A DNA stretch of 26,908 bases. Source: an uncultured Collinsella sp. GTDB taxonomy: Bacteria; Actinomycetota; Coriobacteriia; Coriobacteriales; Coriobacteriaceae. A program made the position numbers and the translations under genes. How positions within the stretch are numbered: position 1 is the first letter of the stretch; each line of letters starts with the position of its first letter. The notes under the pieces are model-generated. The model saw only the letters and a list, made by a program, of their open reading frames with translations, did no database searches and was not told where the DNA came from. The DNA lies in contig CAUAJB010000024.1 of NCBI GenBank assembly GCA_958429225.1, forward strand, positions 1 through 26,908. The letters are read 5' to 3'. Below are positions 15,617 through 24,559 of the stretch, piece after piece.

Positions 15617-16311
15617 CGCTTATTCCTTTGAGACAAGAACAGCGCGACCATAAAAGCGATAATCGCTAGCGTTAGCAGCGTCAAAAGCAGAGCGAGCGAG
15701 TTGTCGCCCGTCGCAGCCAGGCCAAACAGGCCGGGCTTTTTGGGGCCAGCGGGCTGCGCAGGAATTGTTTCGCCATCGTCCTCGGCAGTGATTTCCCAGC
15801 GAATGGTCTTGTTTGCGTCGGCAAGCTCATTGCCTACCGACGTCGGGACACTTAGTTGCAAATTGAGCACTGTGCTGCCATCGCTCGTAAACGTTGCGAC
15901 CTGCGTAGGGTGGGCGAACACGCTGCCCGGCGTTCCTGCCTGGAGCCAGTCTGCGGACGCATCGCTGACCGCTGCCGTTAATGTGATGGGCGACAGCAGG
16001 TGTGCCGTCTCGTGATCGACAACGGCGCGCACAAATACGCGCACCTGGGACTTTACGCCTGTGGCGCGAATCTCGATCTGCTGCTCGCGCTCATCGCCCG
16101 GCATTAGATCTTTAAAAGCTGGAAACAGGTCGGGCTCCCCCGAGGACATCGTCGCCCCCGAGACCGTCAGCTGGCGCGCATTTCCGTCATACGCAATCGC
16201 GGGAGTATCGGCGAACGCACGGGCGGGAACGGCGAGCGCGACCACGCAGAGAATGGCCGCGACCACGCAACGCAAGGAGCGCGCAACGCCTTTGCGAATC
16301 GGGAACGCCAT
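15613..16311 (-). CDS. LAATG-type sortase substrate, likely wall anchor of the fibre locus
   Basis: Encodes 232 residues from the ATG at 16311, 2 nt after the preceding gene's stop. Signal peptide at about 8-34 (RSLRCVVAAILCVVALAVPARAFA). The middle region (35-185) looks like a beta-sandwich of the kind seen beside TasA-type proteins: PGDEREQQIEIRATG and a late TIRWEITAEDD. A Pro-rich stretch follows, then sorting motif LAATG (198-202), a hydrophobic helix and the positive tail QRNKR. LAxTG is the motif reported for class E sortases of actinobacteria; no sortase gene lies in the window. As the last gene of the operon and its only anchored product, it is the best candidate to tether the fibre or the giant adhesin to peptidoglycan. 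Confidence 0.85.
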   Translation of the reverse strand: MAFPIRKGVARSLRCVVAAILCVVALAVPARAFADTPAIAYDGNARQLTVSGATMSSGEPDLFPAFKDLMPGDEREQQIEIRATGVKSQVRVFVRAVVDHETAHLLSPITLTAAVSDASADWLQAGTPGSVFAHPTQVATFTSDGSTVLNLQLSVPTSVGNELADANKTIRWEITAEDDGETIPAQPAGPKKPGLFGLAATGDNSLALLLTLLTLAIIAFMVALFLSQRNKR

Positions 16312-16313
16312 AC

Positions 16314-16883
16314 TTACGCACCTCCATGCGGCGGCACCAGCACGCCATCCTTGACCGTGCAACCCCATGCCTCTGTAACCGCATCGTCGGGCGTGGATTG
16401 AATTGCTTGGGTCGAAATGTCGACGACCAGGTTCTTACCAGCTGCCTTCCGCTCGATCACGCTCTTGATGAGCACGTCCGTCTTGCCGAGCGGCGCAACA
16501 GGAGACGTCCAGTAGTAGAACCCGTCGCTCGCAAGAACCCAAGATGAAGGGCTGTTAGCGGCAGCGGCATCGCCTTTATCGCCCCACTCAATGGTGTAGT
16601 CGGCGTCGGCAACCGGCTCATCCCACAGGCGCGCGCCATCCTGATCCTGCCAGTAGATATCCACCGCAACACGCAGGTATGCCGGAGCCGAGCCCGTGTT
16701 TTTAACCGAGACATCCCTTTTCACGTTGTCCTTGAGCGTCTCGTCCACTGAAGGCGACACCGAGCCAAAGCCAAACTCGTTGACCAGCACGCCCGTAACC
16801 GAAAGCCACGCAAAGGTGCCGGCAGCGCCGGCCAAAAGGAGAACGCCGACAAGGAGGGCGACGATCCGCTTGCGCTTAGTCAT
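16314..16883 (-). CDS. TasA/camelysin-like secreted protein (SipW-type signal), third copy
   Basis: Encodes 189 residues. A basic start (MTKRKR) and a hydrophobic helix (7-26) run into GTFAWLSVTGVLVNEFGFGSV (22-42), the pattern of SipW-processed proteins. A beta-sandwich-like body carries VKNTGSAPAYLRVAVDIYW, similar in style to other TasA-like proteins. The ATG is 1 nt beyond the giant gene's stop and its ribosome binding site (GGAGG) lies in that gene's end, so translation is coupled. Exported and probably cleaved by the peptidase encoded at the operon start. It could be a minor fibre subunit or adaptor between the giant protein and the LAATG anchor; the exact role is unknown. Confidence 0.8.
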   Translation of the reverse strand: MTKRKRIVALLVGVLLLAGAAGTFAWLSVTGVLVNEFGFGSVSPSVDETLKDNVKRDVSVKNTGSAPAYLRVAVDIYWQDQDGARLWDEPVADADYTIEWGDKGDAAAANSPSSWVLASDGFYYWTSPVAPLGKTDVLIKSVIERKAAGKNLVVDISTQAIQSTPDDAVTEAWGCTVKDGVLVPPHGGA

Positions 16884-16884
16884 C

Positions 16885-19800
16885 CTAGTCCTCCCTCCTC
16901 AGCGTGCCGTTTTCCCAAACATTCTTGGCACGCGAGCCACCATCGACCCATTTGTCCTTCGCGCGCGTGTTGACGCACGTCACCACGGTGTCGCCCGCGC
17001 TCGAGGCGGACGAGATGGTCAGCTCGGCAGATTTACCGGGCGCCTTGCCCGGCGTGCTCAGTTCACCCTCGTAGCGCCATGCCCAAGCCGTATCTTCCTC
17101 GACGGTATAGATGCCCGTCGACGCGGCAAATTGCACGCTGCCGACATACCAGGTCTTGCCGTTTTCTTGCTGCGTCCCATCGACCTTTACCTCGACCATG
17201 CGCGTCTCGGCAGGAGAATCCTCCGACGCCTTGCGTGTCACCTTAAAGCGGAATGTTTGTCCCATGGCGCTGGCATCGGTAGTCTTTTTAACGACCGTCA
17301 GCGCATGAGTCTGGTCAAAGCTGAACACAGCATTGCCGTCGCCTTGCTCCCCTTCGCCCGTCGTCTTGGAATCCAGGCGGTTGGCCAAGTCGAACGAACC
17401 ATTACCCGAGCCCAGGCTGTAGAGCGAGACAAGCTTGCCGTTTACGGGCTCCTCCGTCACGGATGCATTGGGGCCATAGCTCGCCTGCTTAACCGTGACA
17501 GTCAACTGCGTTCCCATAAACGGCTCGGCAAAGCAAACCTTAAACGGCGCCTTATCGGCATTGTCATCGACCGTACTGGCAGCAGTGGGATCGAGCAGCC
17601 ACTTGAGCTTCGCGGTCATGGCTACGGGGTTCGCAGCATCGGACGTGTCGTTGGCGGTCACGCGATACGTCACGGGATACAGATCCATGTCTCCCGTGAT
17701 CGGCTCGCCCTTAAACCCATTCCAAGACTTCGCAGTGCCATCGGCACCCACATATCGCCACTCCAGGAAGAGTTCGCGCACGTCACCGCTGGTCGCCGCC
17801 CGCTCATCGAGCTGCGCAACGATCTTGGAATAAGCGTCCGGGTCATACGCGACGGACTTTTGTTCCATCACGGGATCGCCCTTGTCATCAAAGACCGGGT
17901 TGCCACCCTCATCCATCTTGGGAACATCGACGTCATGAACGAAACCCGCGCCCGTCGCTCGCTCGTCGTCCGAGTCGACCGTCGCCGTAAAGATGACCGA
18001 CCCGTCGACACCGTGATAGCGCACCTTATGCGGCGCGATCTTGTACACCGCGGTGTAGGTCACGCTCTCAAAGGGCTCACTGCCCTCGAGGGGATACTTC
18101 TCGTCATCGGTCATCAGGGTGTATTTGCCATCGGATTCATAGTCGCGCGACCAGCCGACAAAGTCGTACTTGGTGCCGTCAATGCCCACAACCTCCTTGA
18201 CAGCCTTGACCTCAAGAGAAATCTGGTCGCCGGAATCAGTACGGCCGAGACCGCGGACAAGAGCAGGATTCGCGAGATTTGAGTCGATGTTCGATTGAAC
18301 GGTAACCAGGCTGGGACGGTAGACCGGGTACAGCTCCATGGGGGCCTTGACCACGGTAGAAGCACTCACCATACGGATACCCTCAGACCAAGCGACATAG
18401 CCCTTGCCAGGTGCCGGCTGGGCTTCCGTCCAGCCCACGAAGACGTTGAACGCACCTCCTGTATCCGCATCGATAGTGCTGACGTCATAAGTGGGCTTCG
18501 GGATGCCGCCATCAAGGTTGCCGAGCATATCGCCTTTCTGAGCAACTTTGCCATCCACATCTTTGGCATTGAGATGGTACACGACCGCCAACGGCGAATA
18601 GTACGCCACAAATGTATAGGCCCCGCCGGGTTCCACCTGATAGGAATACGAGTTATCGCCGTTAGGTTCGAGCTTTTTAACTTCGCCATTCGGAAGCTCG
18701 ATCTCAACCTTCTGCAACTCATACAGCTTACCGCCCGCTTTATAAACCGGCGTCGCAACGTCAGGGGTCACCGTTGCCGTAGCAGGGTCGGTGCCCGCGT
18801 TGATAACGGGAGCGATGTCGTACCTAGGCACATTAACCTTGTCCGTGCCATCAAAACCTGCGCGGTGCAGGTTGGTGGTGTAGTTGACGTCGTACTTTGC
18901 GTAGACGGGATAGGCATCCTGGCACTGGGTGACCTTGGAGTCATCCGTGGCCAAGTATGGCGCCGCCTTCTCCGGATTGCTCGTCACATAGGGGTCGTTG
19001 GCGACATCATAGATATATTTCCAGACGGCAGAATCCTTCTTGACCTCGGCGGTCGAAATCCAGCCCAGGAACTTATAGCCCAGCACGGCCATGTCAGCAT
19101 CAGTCGGAGAGGACTCGAGGGTCAGATCTGGATTTTCAATTGTGTCGCTGTCCCCGCCGGAATTCTTATCAACCGTATCATTCGTATAGATGAAGGGATA
19201 CTTGTACGTGTAATGAGGATCCTCTTCGCCACTCTTCTTTTGGAGCAAATTGCTCTCGTAGCGACGTGTCGTTTCCTTGCAGACCGTGCCATCTTTCTTA
19301 TAAAAATCGACGCGTGTCGTCACCATCGCACGCATGCGATATTTCGAAGTGTAATTGATTGAAGCCTTTACGGTATCCTTCTTTTCAGGAGTATTGAGAT
19401 ATGTCCATCGACCGCCGATTCTCTCAAGCGTCCAAAACTTCAAGCTATAACGATCGCTAGATGGCTTAAACGTGTACTGCAACGCATTAATAACCTTTTC
19501 CTCGTCAAACGTTCCAGAACCCGGGAAATCTGTATCCACAAGGACATTCTTTAGGGTATCCGCCCCCGTATCGTTTCTCACGTTATGCGAATATGCGCTC
19601 ATGGGGGCCACGATTAGCGTATTGCTGTCGTAGTATCCCTCTGCGCATTCGCCCTTATAGGCATCCTTGTCGCCATGATTAACGTGCTCGGAACCCCAGT
19701 GAACCACGTTCTCTCGAACATAGCTTGTGCCGACCTGCTCGTTAAACGGTGTTTTGTACTCGTTCCATACAGAGCAAAGGAGTTCCGAATTCGTGTATTC

Positions 19801-22368
19801 ATCGTTCGCGTACGCGCAGACGTAATAATCCACGCGGTACTCAAAGCGCGCCGTATAGGTGTGCGGCACGGTTAGATCGACATCGGCAGGGAGTGTATAG
19901 CTTGGGTCACGGCTTACGCGGACCTCAACCGTGGACCCATCGGCGGCCTGCTTGTTTTCGTACCAGCCCAGGAAGCGATACCCATCGGGCAGCTTGCCGC
20001 CCTCGGACAGGGGCGTACCGTCCGTGTCGCGCACCTGTACCGTGTAGACGCTGGTGCCGTCCCCGGCAGTCTGGACGTCGACTTTGGTTTTGCCAACGCC
20101 GTCACGTAGGGTCTCATTGTCGATTTTGTCCTGGTCATTGCCCTCGAACACCGTCATGATGTTCGACACGTAGTCGCTGTACACGGGATAGAAATCGGTG
20201 GGGCCGACCACGGCAATCTCGCTGCCCGCGGGATAGAATACTCCCTTGTTTTTCAGATCAGCCAGCTGATCTGAGGTAATGGCAGCATAGGCGCCATTCA
20301 TGCTCTTATCGGCGTTCGGCTGCGTGGTCCATCCAATAAACGTCGCGGTAGGCGGCAAGCCGCCGCGATCCGCGGGGGCAGCCGGCGTCAAACCGACGCC
20401 ATAGCGGTACCAGTCCGTGGACGGATCGTGTGCCTTGCCGTCTTTCCAATCAAGCGTCTCGCCCTTAACGTTATAGAACAGCACCTGCGCCTCGTATGAA
20501 GCGATAAAGAGGTCATTGCCCTTGAAGCCCTCACTCTCGGCATGATCCTTGCCGTTGTCGGCAGTGTAGATAGAGGTCGCCTCGTGCTTCGTGTTGTCCT
20601 GAACGCGCTTGCCATCCCTCACAGCAGCATCATCGGTCTTGCCATCAAACCAGCTGTTGTCTTGTCCGATTCGGTTCACACGCACATCGGGCTCGCGGAA
20701 CCAGCCCATAAAGCGGTAGCCGCCGTTCGCCTCGCTCAGCCCCTCAGGCTTTGCGGAGGTCTCCTGCTTGAACGTCACCGATGTATCGCCCTGGGCCAAG
20801 CCCTGGGCAGTTCCCGCCAGCACGGCACTCACGGCAAAGGCGTACGGATCCGTGGTCGCCTGGTCTTTGCCAAGTTTGGTCTTCTCGATTGTCGCGGTAC
20901 CCGCGCCGGGAAAATCAATCGTCGCCTTAACGCTCTGGCCATGCACGGGGATATTCAGCCTGTAATCCATCGCCCACTCGTTGGCATGCGAACCGCCAAG
21001 GGCCTCATCGTTAGCGGTCGAGCGCATGGTGCCGGCACAGAAGTCGTAGTCGTGCTCCTCCCACAGCTCGCGCGTGGTGTAGCGCCCGTCGTCCCACGGG
21101 CCAAAGCCGTCGCCCTTGGTGGTACCGTCGCCGCCAAACGAGGGGATCTTCTTTTTGGCAGGATTGCCCTGGCTATTGCCAGACAGGCTCACGCTCGGCT
21201 TAAAGTAGCACTCGGTGACCGTCGCATCTCCCTTGTTGGCGCGCGCAGCAATGCCGCCCAGGTTCACATCGTTTTGGATGATGGGGATCACGGCGATGGG
21301 GTTGTATTGACGCGAGCTCAGGTCGCCCGCAAAGTGGCTGCGGACGAGCTCGTTGCCCTTTTCAGTCAAAATACGGCCCGCCAGGCCACCCGTCCACGCG
21401 CGCGTCACGGCGACAACGCCCACGTACGATGCGGCATAGCTGTAGCACTGCGCCGTCGAGAAGCAGTCGATGATCTTGGCGTCGCCCGCCATGCAGCCCA
21501 CAAAGCCCGAGGCGTACACGTTGTTGCCGCCCAGGGCGCCGACGGCCACATCGTATTTATTGGTGACGTCGGTCATGCCCTTCTCGGCAATCGAGCCATC
21601 CTCGTTGCGCGTAGGCGTCACGCGGCAGTACTCGATGGTCGAGTTCTTGACGTAGCCGGCAAACGCCGCCATATACAGCCCCTCGCCGCCGATTGCCTGT
21701 ACGCCCGAGGTCGTGTTGTTGACGGCGCGGCCGCCGCGGACCTCGCAGTTGTAGAGGCTGCAGCCGTCGAGCTCGCCGGCGATCAGGCCTCCCTCAAAGC
21801 CTGCGTTGGTAATCACGTTGAGCATGTTGTTGGCGCAAGTCACGTGCAGGGTGCTCTCCATGACCATGACGTTTTCGAAGCTGGTGTTGACGGCCTTGCC
21901 CACGATGATACCGCCGCGGAAGTCCGCCCAGATGTTGGCGTCCTCGACAAGGAAGTTCTTGATGGTGGCGCCGTCGGTCTCGGCAAAGAAGCCCGTGTCG
22001 CGCTCGGGGTCCAAGACCTTATTCTCGTAGTTCAGGCCCTTCACGGTATGGTTTTGACCGTCAAAGACGCCCTTAAAGGGATGCTCCTTGTTGCCAAAGG
22101 AGAGGTGCTTGACCGTATCCGCAACAATGGCGTTCATATCATCATCGTTAAGAACGATATCGTTATCGAGATAGACGCGCCACTGCGATGTGTCGCGCTG
22201 ACGCGACAGCGCGACACACGCCAAGAAGTCGTTCCTGTTTGTGATATGGAATTCGGTCTGTTCCTCGGCATGCGCTGCCGCCGGCAGCACCATAACGCAG
22301 CAAAGGGCGATCGCCGCGACGGCAACCAGCCTGCCGAGCACGCCTCGGTTTCTGTTCTTGATCTCCAT
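16885..22368 (-). CDS. giant secreted adhesin-like protein with beta-helix and InlB-type repeats
   Basis: Encodes 1827 residues. Signal peptide 1-34 (cleavage after AAAHA). Region about 95-395 has GLUG/right-handed beta-helix style repeats (GVFDGQNHTVKGLNYE, GGLIAGELDGCSLYNCEV, ASGFVGCMAGDAKIIDCFS). Region about 480-1570 holds InlB-type (Listeria-Bacteroides) beta-grasp repeats, recognised by YRFMGWF (551), ATFIGWT (675), YRFLGWY (797), YKFLGWI (1098), FVGWT (1310) and YDFVGWS (1401), each followed by a YPVY or YTAVY type strand. Region 1685-1800 resembles a prealbumin-like SpaA/DUF7601 domain (LTVVKK, YTVEEDTAW, VTCVNTR). There is no LPxTG-like signal or C-terminal membrane helix. The coding region around 18.4-19.9 kb is visibly more AT-rich. 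Probable host- or matrix-binding adhesin held on the surface by its neighbours. Confidence 0.9.
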   Translation of the reverse strand: MEIKNRNRGVLGRLVAVAAIALCCVMVLPAAAHAEEQTEFHITNRNDFLACVALSRQRDTSQWRVYLDNDIVLNDDDMNAIVADTVKHLSFGNKEHPFKGVFDGQNHTVKGLNYENKVLDPERDTGFFAETDGATIKNFLVEDANIWADFRGGIIVGKAVNTSFENVMVMESTLHVTCANNMLNVITNAGFEGGLIAGELDGCSLYNCEVRGGRAVNNTTSGVQAIGGEGLYMAAFAGYVKNSTIEYCRVTPTRNEDGSIAEKGMTDVTNKYDVAVGALGGNNVYASGFVGCMAGDAKIIDCFSTAQCYSYAASYVGVVAVTRAWTGGLAGRILTEKGNELVRSHFAGDLSSRQYNPIAVIPIIQNDVNLGGIAARANKGDATVTECYFKPSVSLSGNSQGNPAKKKIPSFGGDGTTKGDGFGPWDDGRYTTRELWEEHDYDFCAGTMRSTANDEALGGSHANEWAMDYRLNIPVHGQSVKATIDFPGAGTATIEKTKLGKDQATTDPYAFAVSAVLAGTAQGLAQGDTSVTFKQETSAKPEGLSEANGGYRFMGWFREPDVRVNRIGQDNSWFDGKTDDAAVRDGKRVQDNTKHEATSIYTADNGKDHAESEGFKGNDLFIASYEAQVLFYNVKGETLDWKDGKAHDPSTDWYRYGVGLTPAAPADRGGLPPTATFIGWTTQPNADKSMNGAYAAITSDQLADLKNKGVFYPAGSEIAVVGPTDFYPVYSDYVSNIMTVFEGNDQDKIDNETLRDGVGKTKVDVQTAGDGTSVYTVQVRDTDGTPLSEGGKLPDGYRFLGWYENKQAADGSTVEVRVSRDPSYTLPADVDLTVPHTYTARFEYRVDYYVCAYANDEYTNSELLCSVWNEYKTPFNEQVGTSYVRENVVHWGSEHVNHGDKDAYKGECAEGYYDSNTLIVAPMSAYSHNVRNDTGADTLKNVLVDTDFPGSGTFDEEKVINALQYTFKPSSDRYSLKFWTLERIGGRWTYLNTPEKKDTVKASINYTSKYRMRAMVTTRVDFYKKDGTVCKETTRRYESNLLQKKSGEEDPHYTYKYPFIYTNDTVDKNSGGDSDTIENPDLTLESSPTDADMAVLGYKFLGWISTAEVKKDSAVWKYIYDVANDPYVTSNPEKAAPYLATDDSKVTQCQDAYPVYAKYDVNYTTNLHRAGFDGTDKVNVPRYDIAPVINAGTDPATATVTPDVATPVYKAGGKLYELQKVEIELPNGEVKKLEPNGDNSYSYQVEPGGAYTFVAYYSPLAVVYHLNAKDVDGKVAQKGDMLGNLDGGIPKPTYDVSTIDADTGGAFNVFVGWTEAQPAPGKGYVAWSEGIRMVSASTVVKAPMELYPVYRPSLVTVQSNIDSNLANPALVRGLGRTDSGDQISLEVKAVKEVVGIDGTKYDFVGWSRDYESDGKYTLMTDDEKYPLEGSEPFESVTYTAVYKIAPHKVRYHGVDGSVIFTATVDSDDERATGAGFVHDVDVPKMDEGGNPVFDDKGDPVMEQKSVAYDPDAYSKIVAQLDERAATSGDVRELFLEWRYVGADGTAKSWNGFKGEPITGDMDLYPVTYRVTANDTSDAANPVAMTAKLKWLLDPTAASTVDDNADKAPFKVCFAEPFMGTQLTVTVKQASYGPNASVTEEPVNGKLVSLYSLGSGNGSFDLANRLDSKTTGEGEQGDGNAVFSFDQTHALTVVKKTTDASAMGQTFRFKVTRKASEDSPAETRMVEVKVDGTQQENGKTWYVGSVQFAASTGIYTVEEDTAWAWRYEGELSTPGKAPGKSAELTISSASSAGDTVVTCVNTRAKDKWVDGGSRAKNVWENGTLRRED

Positions 22369-22371
22369 GGG

Positions 22372-23019
22372 CTAGTTCGCCTCCGGCCAGCCCGCGACGT
22401 CGAGCACGTCGAGGACGGTATCGTTTGCCTGCTGGTTTTTGGCCTGCACGGCCTGGACGTCGATATCGAGCCTGAATGAGCCACCGCGCGCGGCCTCGTT
22501 GTAGTCGCCCACGAAGCGCAGCGAGTCCATGAGGCTTTCCGTCATGGCGCCGGGGTCGAGCATGCCGCCACGGCCAGCCAATCCGCGGTAGTAGTACCAC
22601 CCATCGCCGCCATCGATCCACGGGGACCCCTCGCCCGCGTTCACGTTAAAGGCAACGTTGCCCGAGGCATCCGCACTCGAACCGTCGGGTGCCACTGACG
22701 TCATGCGCAGACGAGCGCGAACGTACTCAGGCTGGGCGCCGACGTTCTCCACGCGCACAATGCGGCTGATGTCAGAGCCCCCGGCCTTGGTGTCGGGATA
22801 GTCCCCGTGCTCGTTGGCCTCAAACGGAATCTCCTCGCCCTGCTCGTTGAGGGTGTATTCGCAGACTCGTACCTTCACGCTGCCAAACGATAGGACGTTG
22901 TTCGCCGGAACCATATCAACGGTAAAAGCCAGCGTGCCGCACAGGCACGCCAGGGCCAACAGCGCCATCGCGGCAAGCGCCAAGGTGCGTTTCTGATTGT
23001 CGGAAAGATTGTTGAGCAT
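22372..23019 (-). CDS. TasA/camelysin-like secreted protein (SipW-type signal), second copy
   Basis: Encodes 215 residues from the ATG at 23019; a TTG four codons upstream is in frame but neither start has a strong ribosome binding site. Hydrophobic helix at about 11-32 (TLALAAMALLALACLCGTLAFTV), then VPANNVLSFGSVKVRV, matching the SipW-type signal pattern. The body contains RIVRVENVGAQPEYVRARLRMT and GDGWYYYRGLAGRGGMLDPG. The WYYY segment parallels FYYWTSPVAPLG in the third copy, so copies two and three are more alike to each other than to copy one. It ends 3 nt before the giant gene, so they are surely co-translated. Likely minor subunit or adaptor paired with the giant protein. Confidence 0.8.
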   Translation of the reverse strand: MLNNLSDNQKRTLALAAMALLALACLCGTLAFTVDMVPANNVLSFGSVKVRVCEYTLNEQGEEIPFEANEHGDYPDTKAGGSDISRIVRVENVGAQPEYVRARLRMTSVAPDGSSADASGNVAFNVNAGEGSPWIDGGDGWYYYRGLAGRGGMLDPGAMTESLMDSLRFVGDYNEAARGGSFRLDIDVQAVQAKNQQANDTVLDVLDVAGWPEAN

Positions 23020-23048
23020 TACGTTCGCCAATCGTCGATCAAAGGGGG

Positions 23049-23099
23049 ACCGAGATCCGGACCCGAAAATGGGGATGGGGAGCGGGCCGGGATCTCGGT
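23049..23099 (-). promoter_or_regulatory. intra-operon hairpin after the first TasA-like gene
   Basis: ACCGAGATCCGGACCCG (23049-23065) pairs with 23083-23099 over about 16 bp with a 17-nt C-rich loop on the minus strand. The stem starts 13 nt beyond the stop of the likely major subunit gene and is followed on the minus strand by CCCCCTTTG. It may act as a partial terminator or 3'-end stabiliser that lowers expression of downstream genes. Confidence 0.6.
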
Positions 23100-23112
23100 G
23101 GAGGGGGTGGGA

Positions 23113-23802
23113 TTACTTCAGGCCGTTAGCCCAATCCGTGGCAGCAGCCAAGGCAGACGCAGACGAACCCTCAGCGGTATTGTCTGCTGCGTAAATGAAG
23201 CAGTTGACATCCATCGTGGCAGGATTGGCGAAATCCTTTTGCTCGGTGTCCTTGGGCGTAGTCACCTGGCTGAACAGCTCACCGGTCCACTTGTCCTCGG
23301 TCTTGCTGGCAATAAGCGGAGTGGCCTCGGTCCCATTGCCAACATAAACGAAGAGGCCACCGAGATAATGAGTCGGCTCGCCCGCAACGGCGGTCGCATC
23401 AACGGCCTTCCAGCCAGAGTTAATGGTGAAGTAAGTCGTCTTGGAGTCTTTGGTCCCGGCAGGCGCCGTCTTGTTTTTCACGAAAACGTACACATATGCA
23501 TCCTCTGACCCCTTGCCGATACCGACATTAGGATTCTTGGCAACAGACACGCCGGGGGCGAGCTTAGAGTCCTTAACCCATTCGGTCTCGGTCAGGTTGC
23601 CGTCGACCTTATTGGGGTCAGTCGGAATTGGCTGCTCCGGTTTGTCGGGATCGGTAGTTGGCTTGTTGATGCCCGCAGTAGTGAAGTTGTTGGTCAGGCT
23701 CGACTGCGCCGTCAGCCATGCATAGGTGCCCACGCCGGCGGCCAGCACCAGCAGCAGCAAGGCGGCAACGATGCCGTAGCGCTTTTTCTTCTTGTTTTCC
23801 AT
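23113..23802 (-). CDS. TasA/camelysin-like protein, probable major fibre subunit
   Basis: Encodes 229 residues from the ATG at 23802, which has GAAAGGAAGAGG just upstream; the longer frame to 24015 overlaps the peptidase gene and is rejected. Lys-rich start (MENKKKKRYG), hydrophobic helix (11-24), then GTYAWLTAQSSLTNNFTTAG (25-44), a classic SipW-dependent signal with cleavage expected before or within it. A Pro/Asp-rich spacer (45-65) leads to a beta-sandwich body with LAPGVSVAKNPNVGIGKGSEDAYVYVFVKN (in two conserved blocks, 81-110), as in TasA and camelysin, whose mature forms polymerise into surface fibres. It directly follows the peptidase gene and is followed by a stable hairpin, as expected for the most abundant product. 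Possible pro-peptidase activity, as claimed for camelysin, cannot be judged. Confidence 0.85.
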   Translation of the reverse strand: MENKKKKRYGIVAALLLLVLAAGVGTYAWLTAQSSLTNNFTTAGINKPTTDPDKPEQPIPTDPNKVDGNLTETEWVKDSKLAPGVSVAKNPNVGIGKGSEDAYVYVFVKNKTAPAGTKDSKTTYFTINSGWKAVDATAVAGEPTHYLGGLFVYVGNGTEATPLIASKTEDKWTGELFSQVTTPKDTEQKDFANPATMDVNCFIYAADNTAEGSSASALAAATDWANGLK

Positions 23803-23873
23803 CGTCCTCTTCCTTTCGAAAATCGACTTCCCCGGCAACGGCCCTTGCCGTTGCCGACGCCTCTCCCCTGCCG

Positions 23874-24428
23874 CTATGGACGCCGCTCCCCCGCATGCGC
23901 GCGGGCATGATTGCCCGCAGGCTCGTCGGAAACCATCCGATCGAGCACTATCGACGCCGCGACCAGCAGCGCCAGAACGGCCACCACAACAAGCAAACCG
24001 GGCATCGTCGTGCAATATGCGTTAACGAAGCCCAGGTAAGGGACACAAAAAGAAACGACGCCGATCACGCGTGAAAAAGGCGTCTGCTCGGCGTCGTGCA
24101 TGATGGTTCCATCTGCATTTTTGTTTGCGATTCCCTGCGTGCTAATCGTCTGCGCCACAGGGTCGACCTCGTACACCTGGTGAGTCACCACGGCGCCGTC
24201 CGATCGGTAAAAAGTTGCATTGTCGCCCACGGCAATATCCGTTGGATCAACCTGGTGAACAAACACCATGGAGCCGACGGGAAGCTCGGGCTCCATAGAG
24301 CCCGAAAGCACTGCAAAAGGCGTGTATCCAAATGCGCGGGGAGCAAAAGAAACAACGGCAAGGGCTATGACAAGCGCAAGCGCCAGACTGCTAAGAAGTG
24401 CAATAAAACGTTTGAGTCTGCGAGTCAT
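23874..24428 (-). CDS. sipW: SipW-type signal peptidase I (ER/archaeal type)
   Basis: Encodes 184 residues from the ATG at 24428 (a TTG directly before it is possible). N-terminal membrane helix (11-30), catalytic Ser44 in VLSGSMEPELPVGS, and a catalytic His rather than Lys (H83 in VVTHQVYEV), the mark of the S26B Sec11/SipW group. Then TISTQGIANKNADGTIM, the box that carries the third conserved region, and a second membrane helix near the C-terminus (PGLLVVVAVLALLVAASIVL). SipW-type enzymes process TasA-like precursors, and three such precursors follow in the same operon. First gene of the operon, with a good promoter and structured leader upstream. Confidence 0.93.
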   Translation of the reverse strand: MTRRLKRFIALLSSLALALVIALAVVSFAPRAFGYTPFAVLSGSMEPELPVGSMVFVHQVDPTDIAVGDNATFYRSDGAVVTHQVYEVDPVAQTISTQGIANKNADGTIMHDAEQTPFSRVIGVVSFCVPYLGFVNAYCTTMPGLLVVVAVLALLVAASIVLDRMVSDEPAGNHARAHAGERRP

Positions 24429-24470
24429 CAAAACGATTAATCCATCTCCATCGAAGCCATATTCGATCGA

Positions 24471-24514
24471 TTCAAGGGCCCGCCACTTTCCTCAAACGCT
24501 ACAGGGCCCTTGAA
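24471..24514 (-). promoter_or_regulatory. leader hairpin of the sipW operon
   Basis: TTCAAGGGCCC (24471-24481) and its exact complement (24504-24514) form an 11-bp stem with a 22-nt loop, in the predicted 5' UTR between the promoter and the sipW start. No T run follows, so it is more likely a stability or protein-binding structure than an attenuator. Confidence 0.55.
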
Positions 24515-24559
24515 AATGAGATTCGGAAAAGCCAGTTTGAGATCTTTTTCATGGCATAT

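Noticed and set aside
16696..22479. Long plus-strand open frames opposite the giant adhesin gene
   Set aside because: Composition is antisense-like and no ribosome binding sites or domains are evident; the minus-strand frame has a signal peptide and clear repeats.
23803..24015. N-terminal extension of the first TasA-like protein
   Set aside because: It overlaps the end of the signal peptidase gene, has no hydrophobic signal at its start, and a good ribosome binding site exists at the internal ATG (23802).
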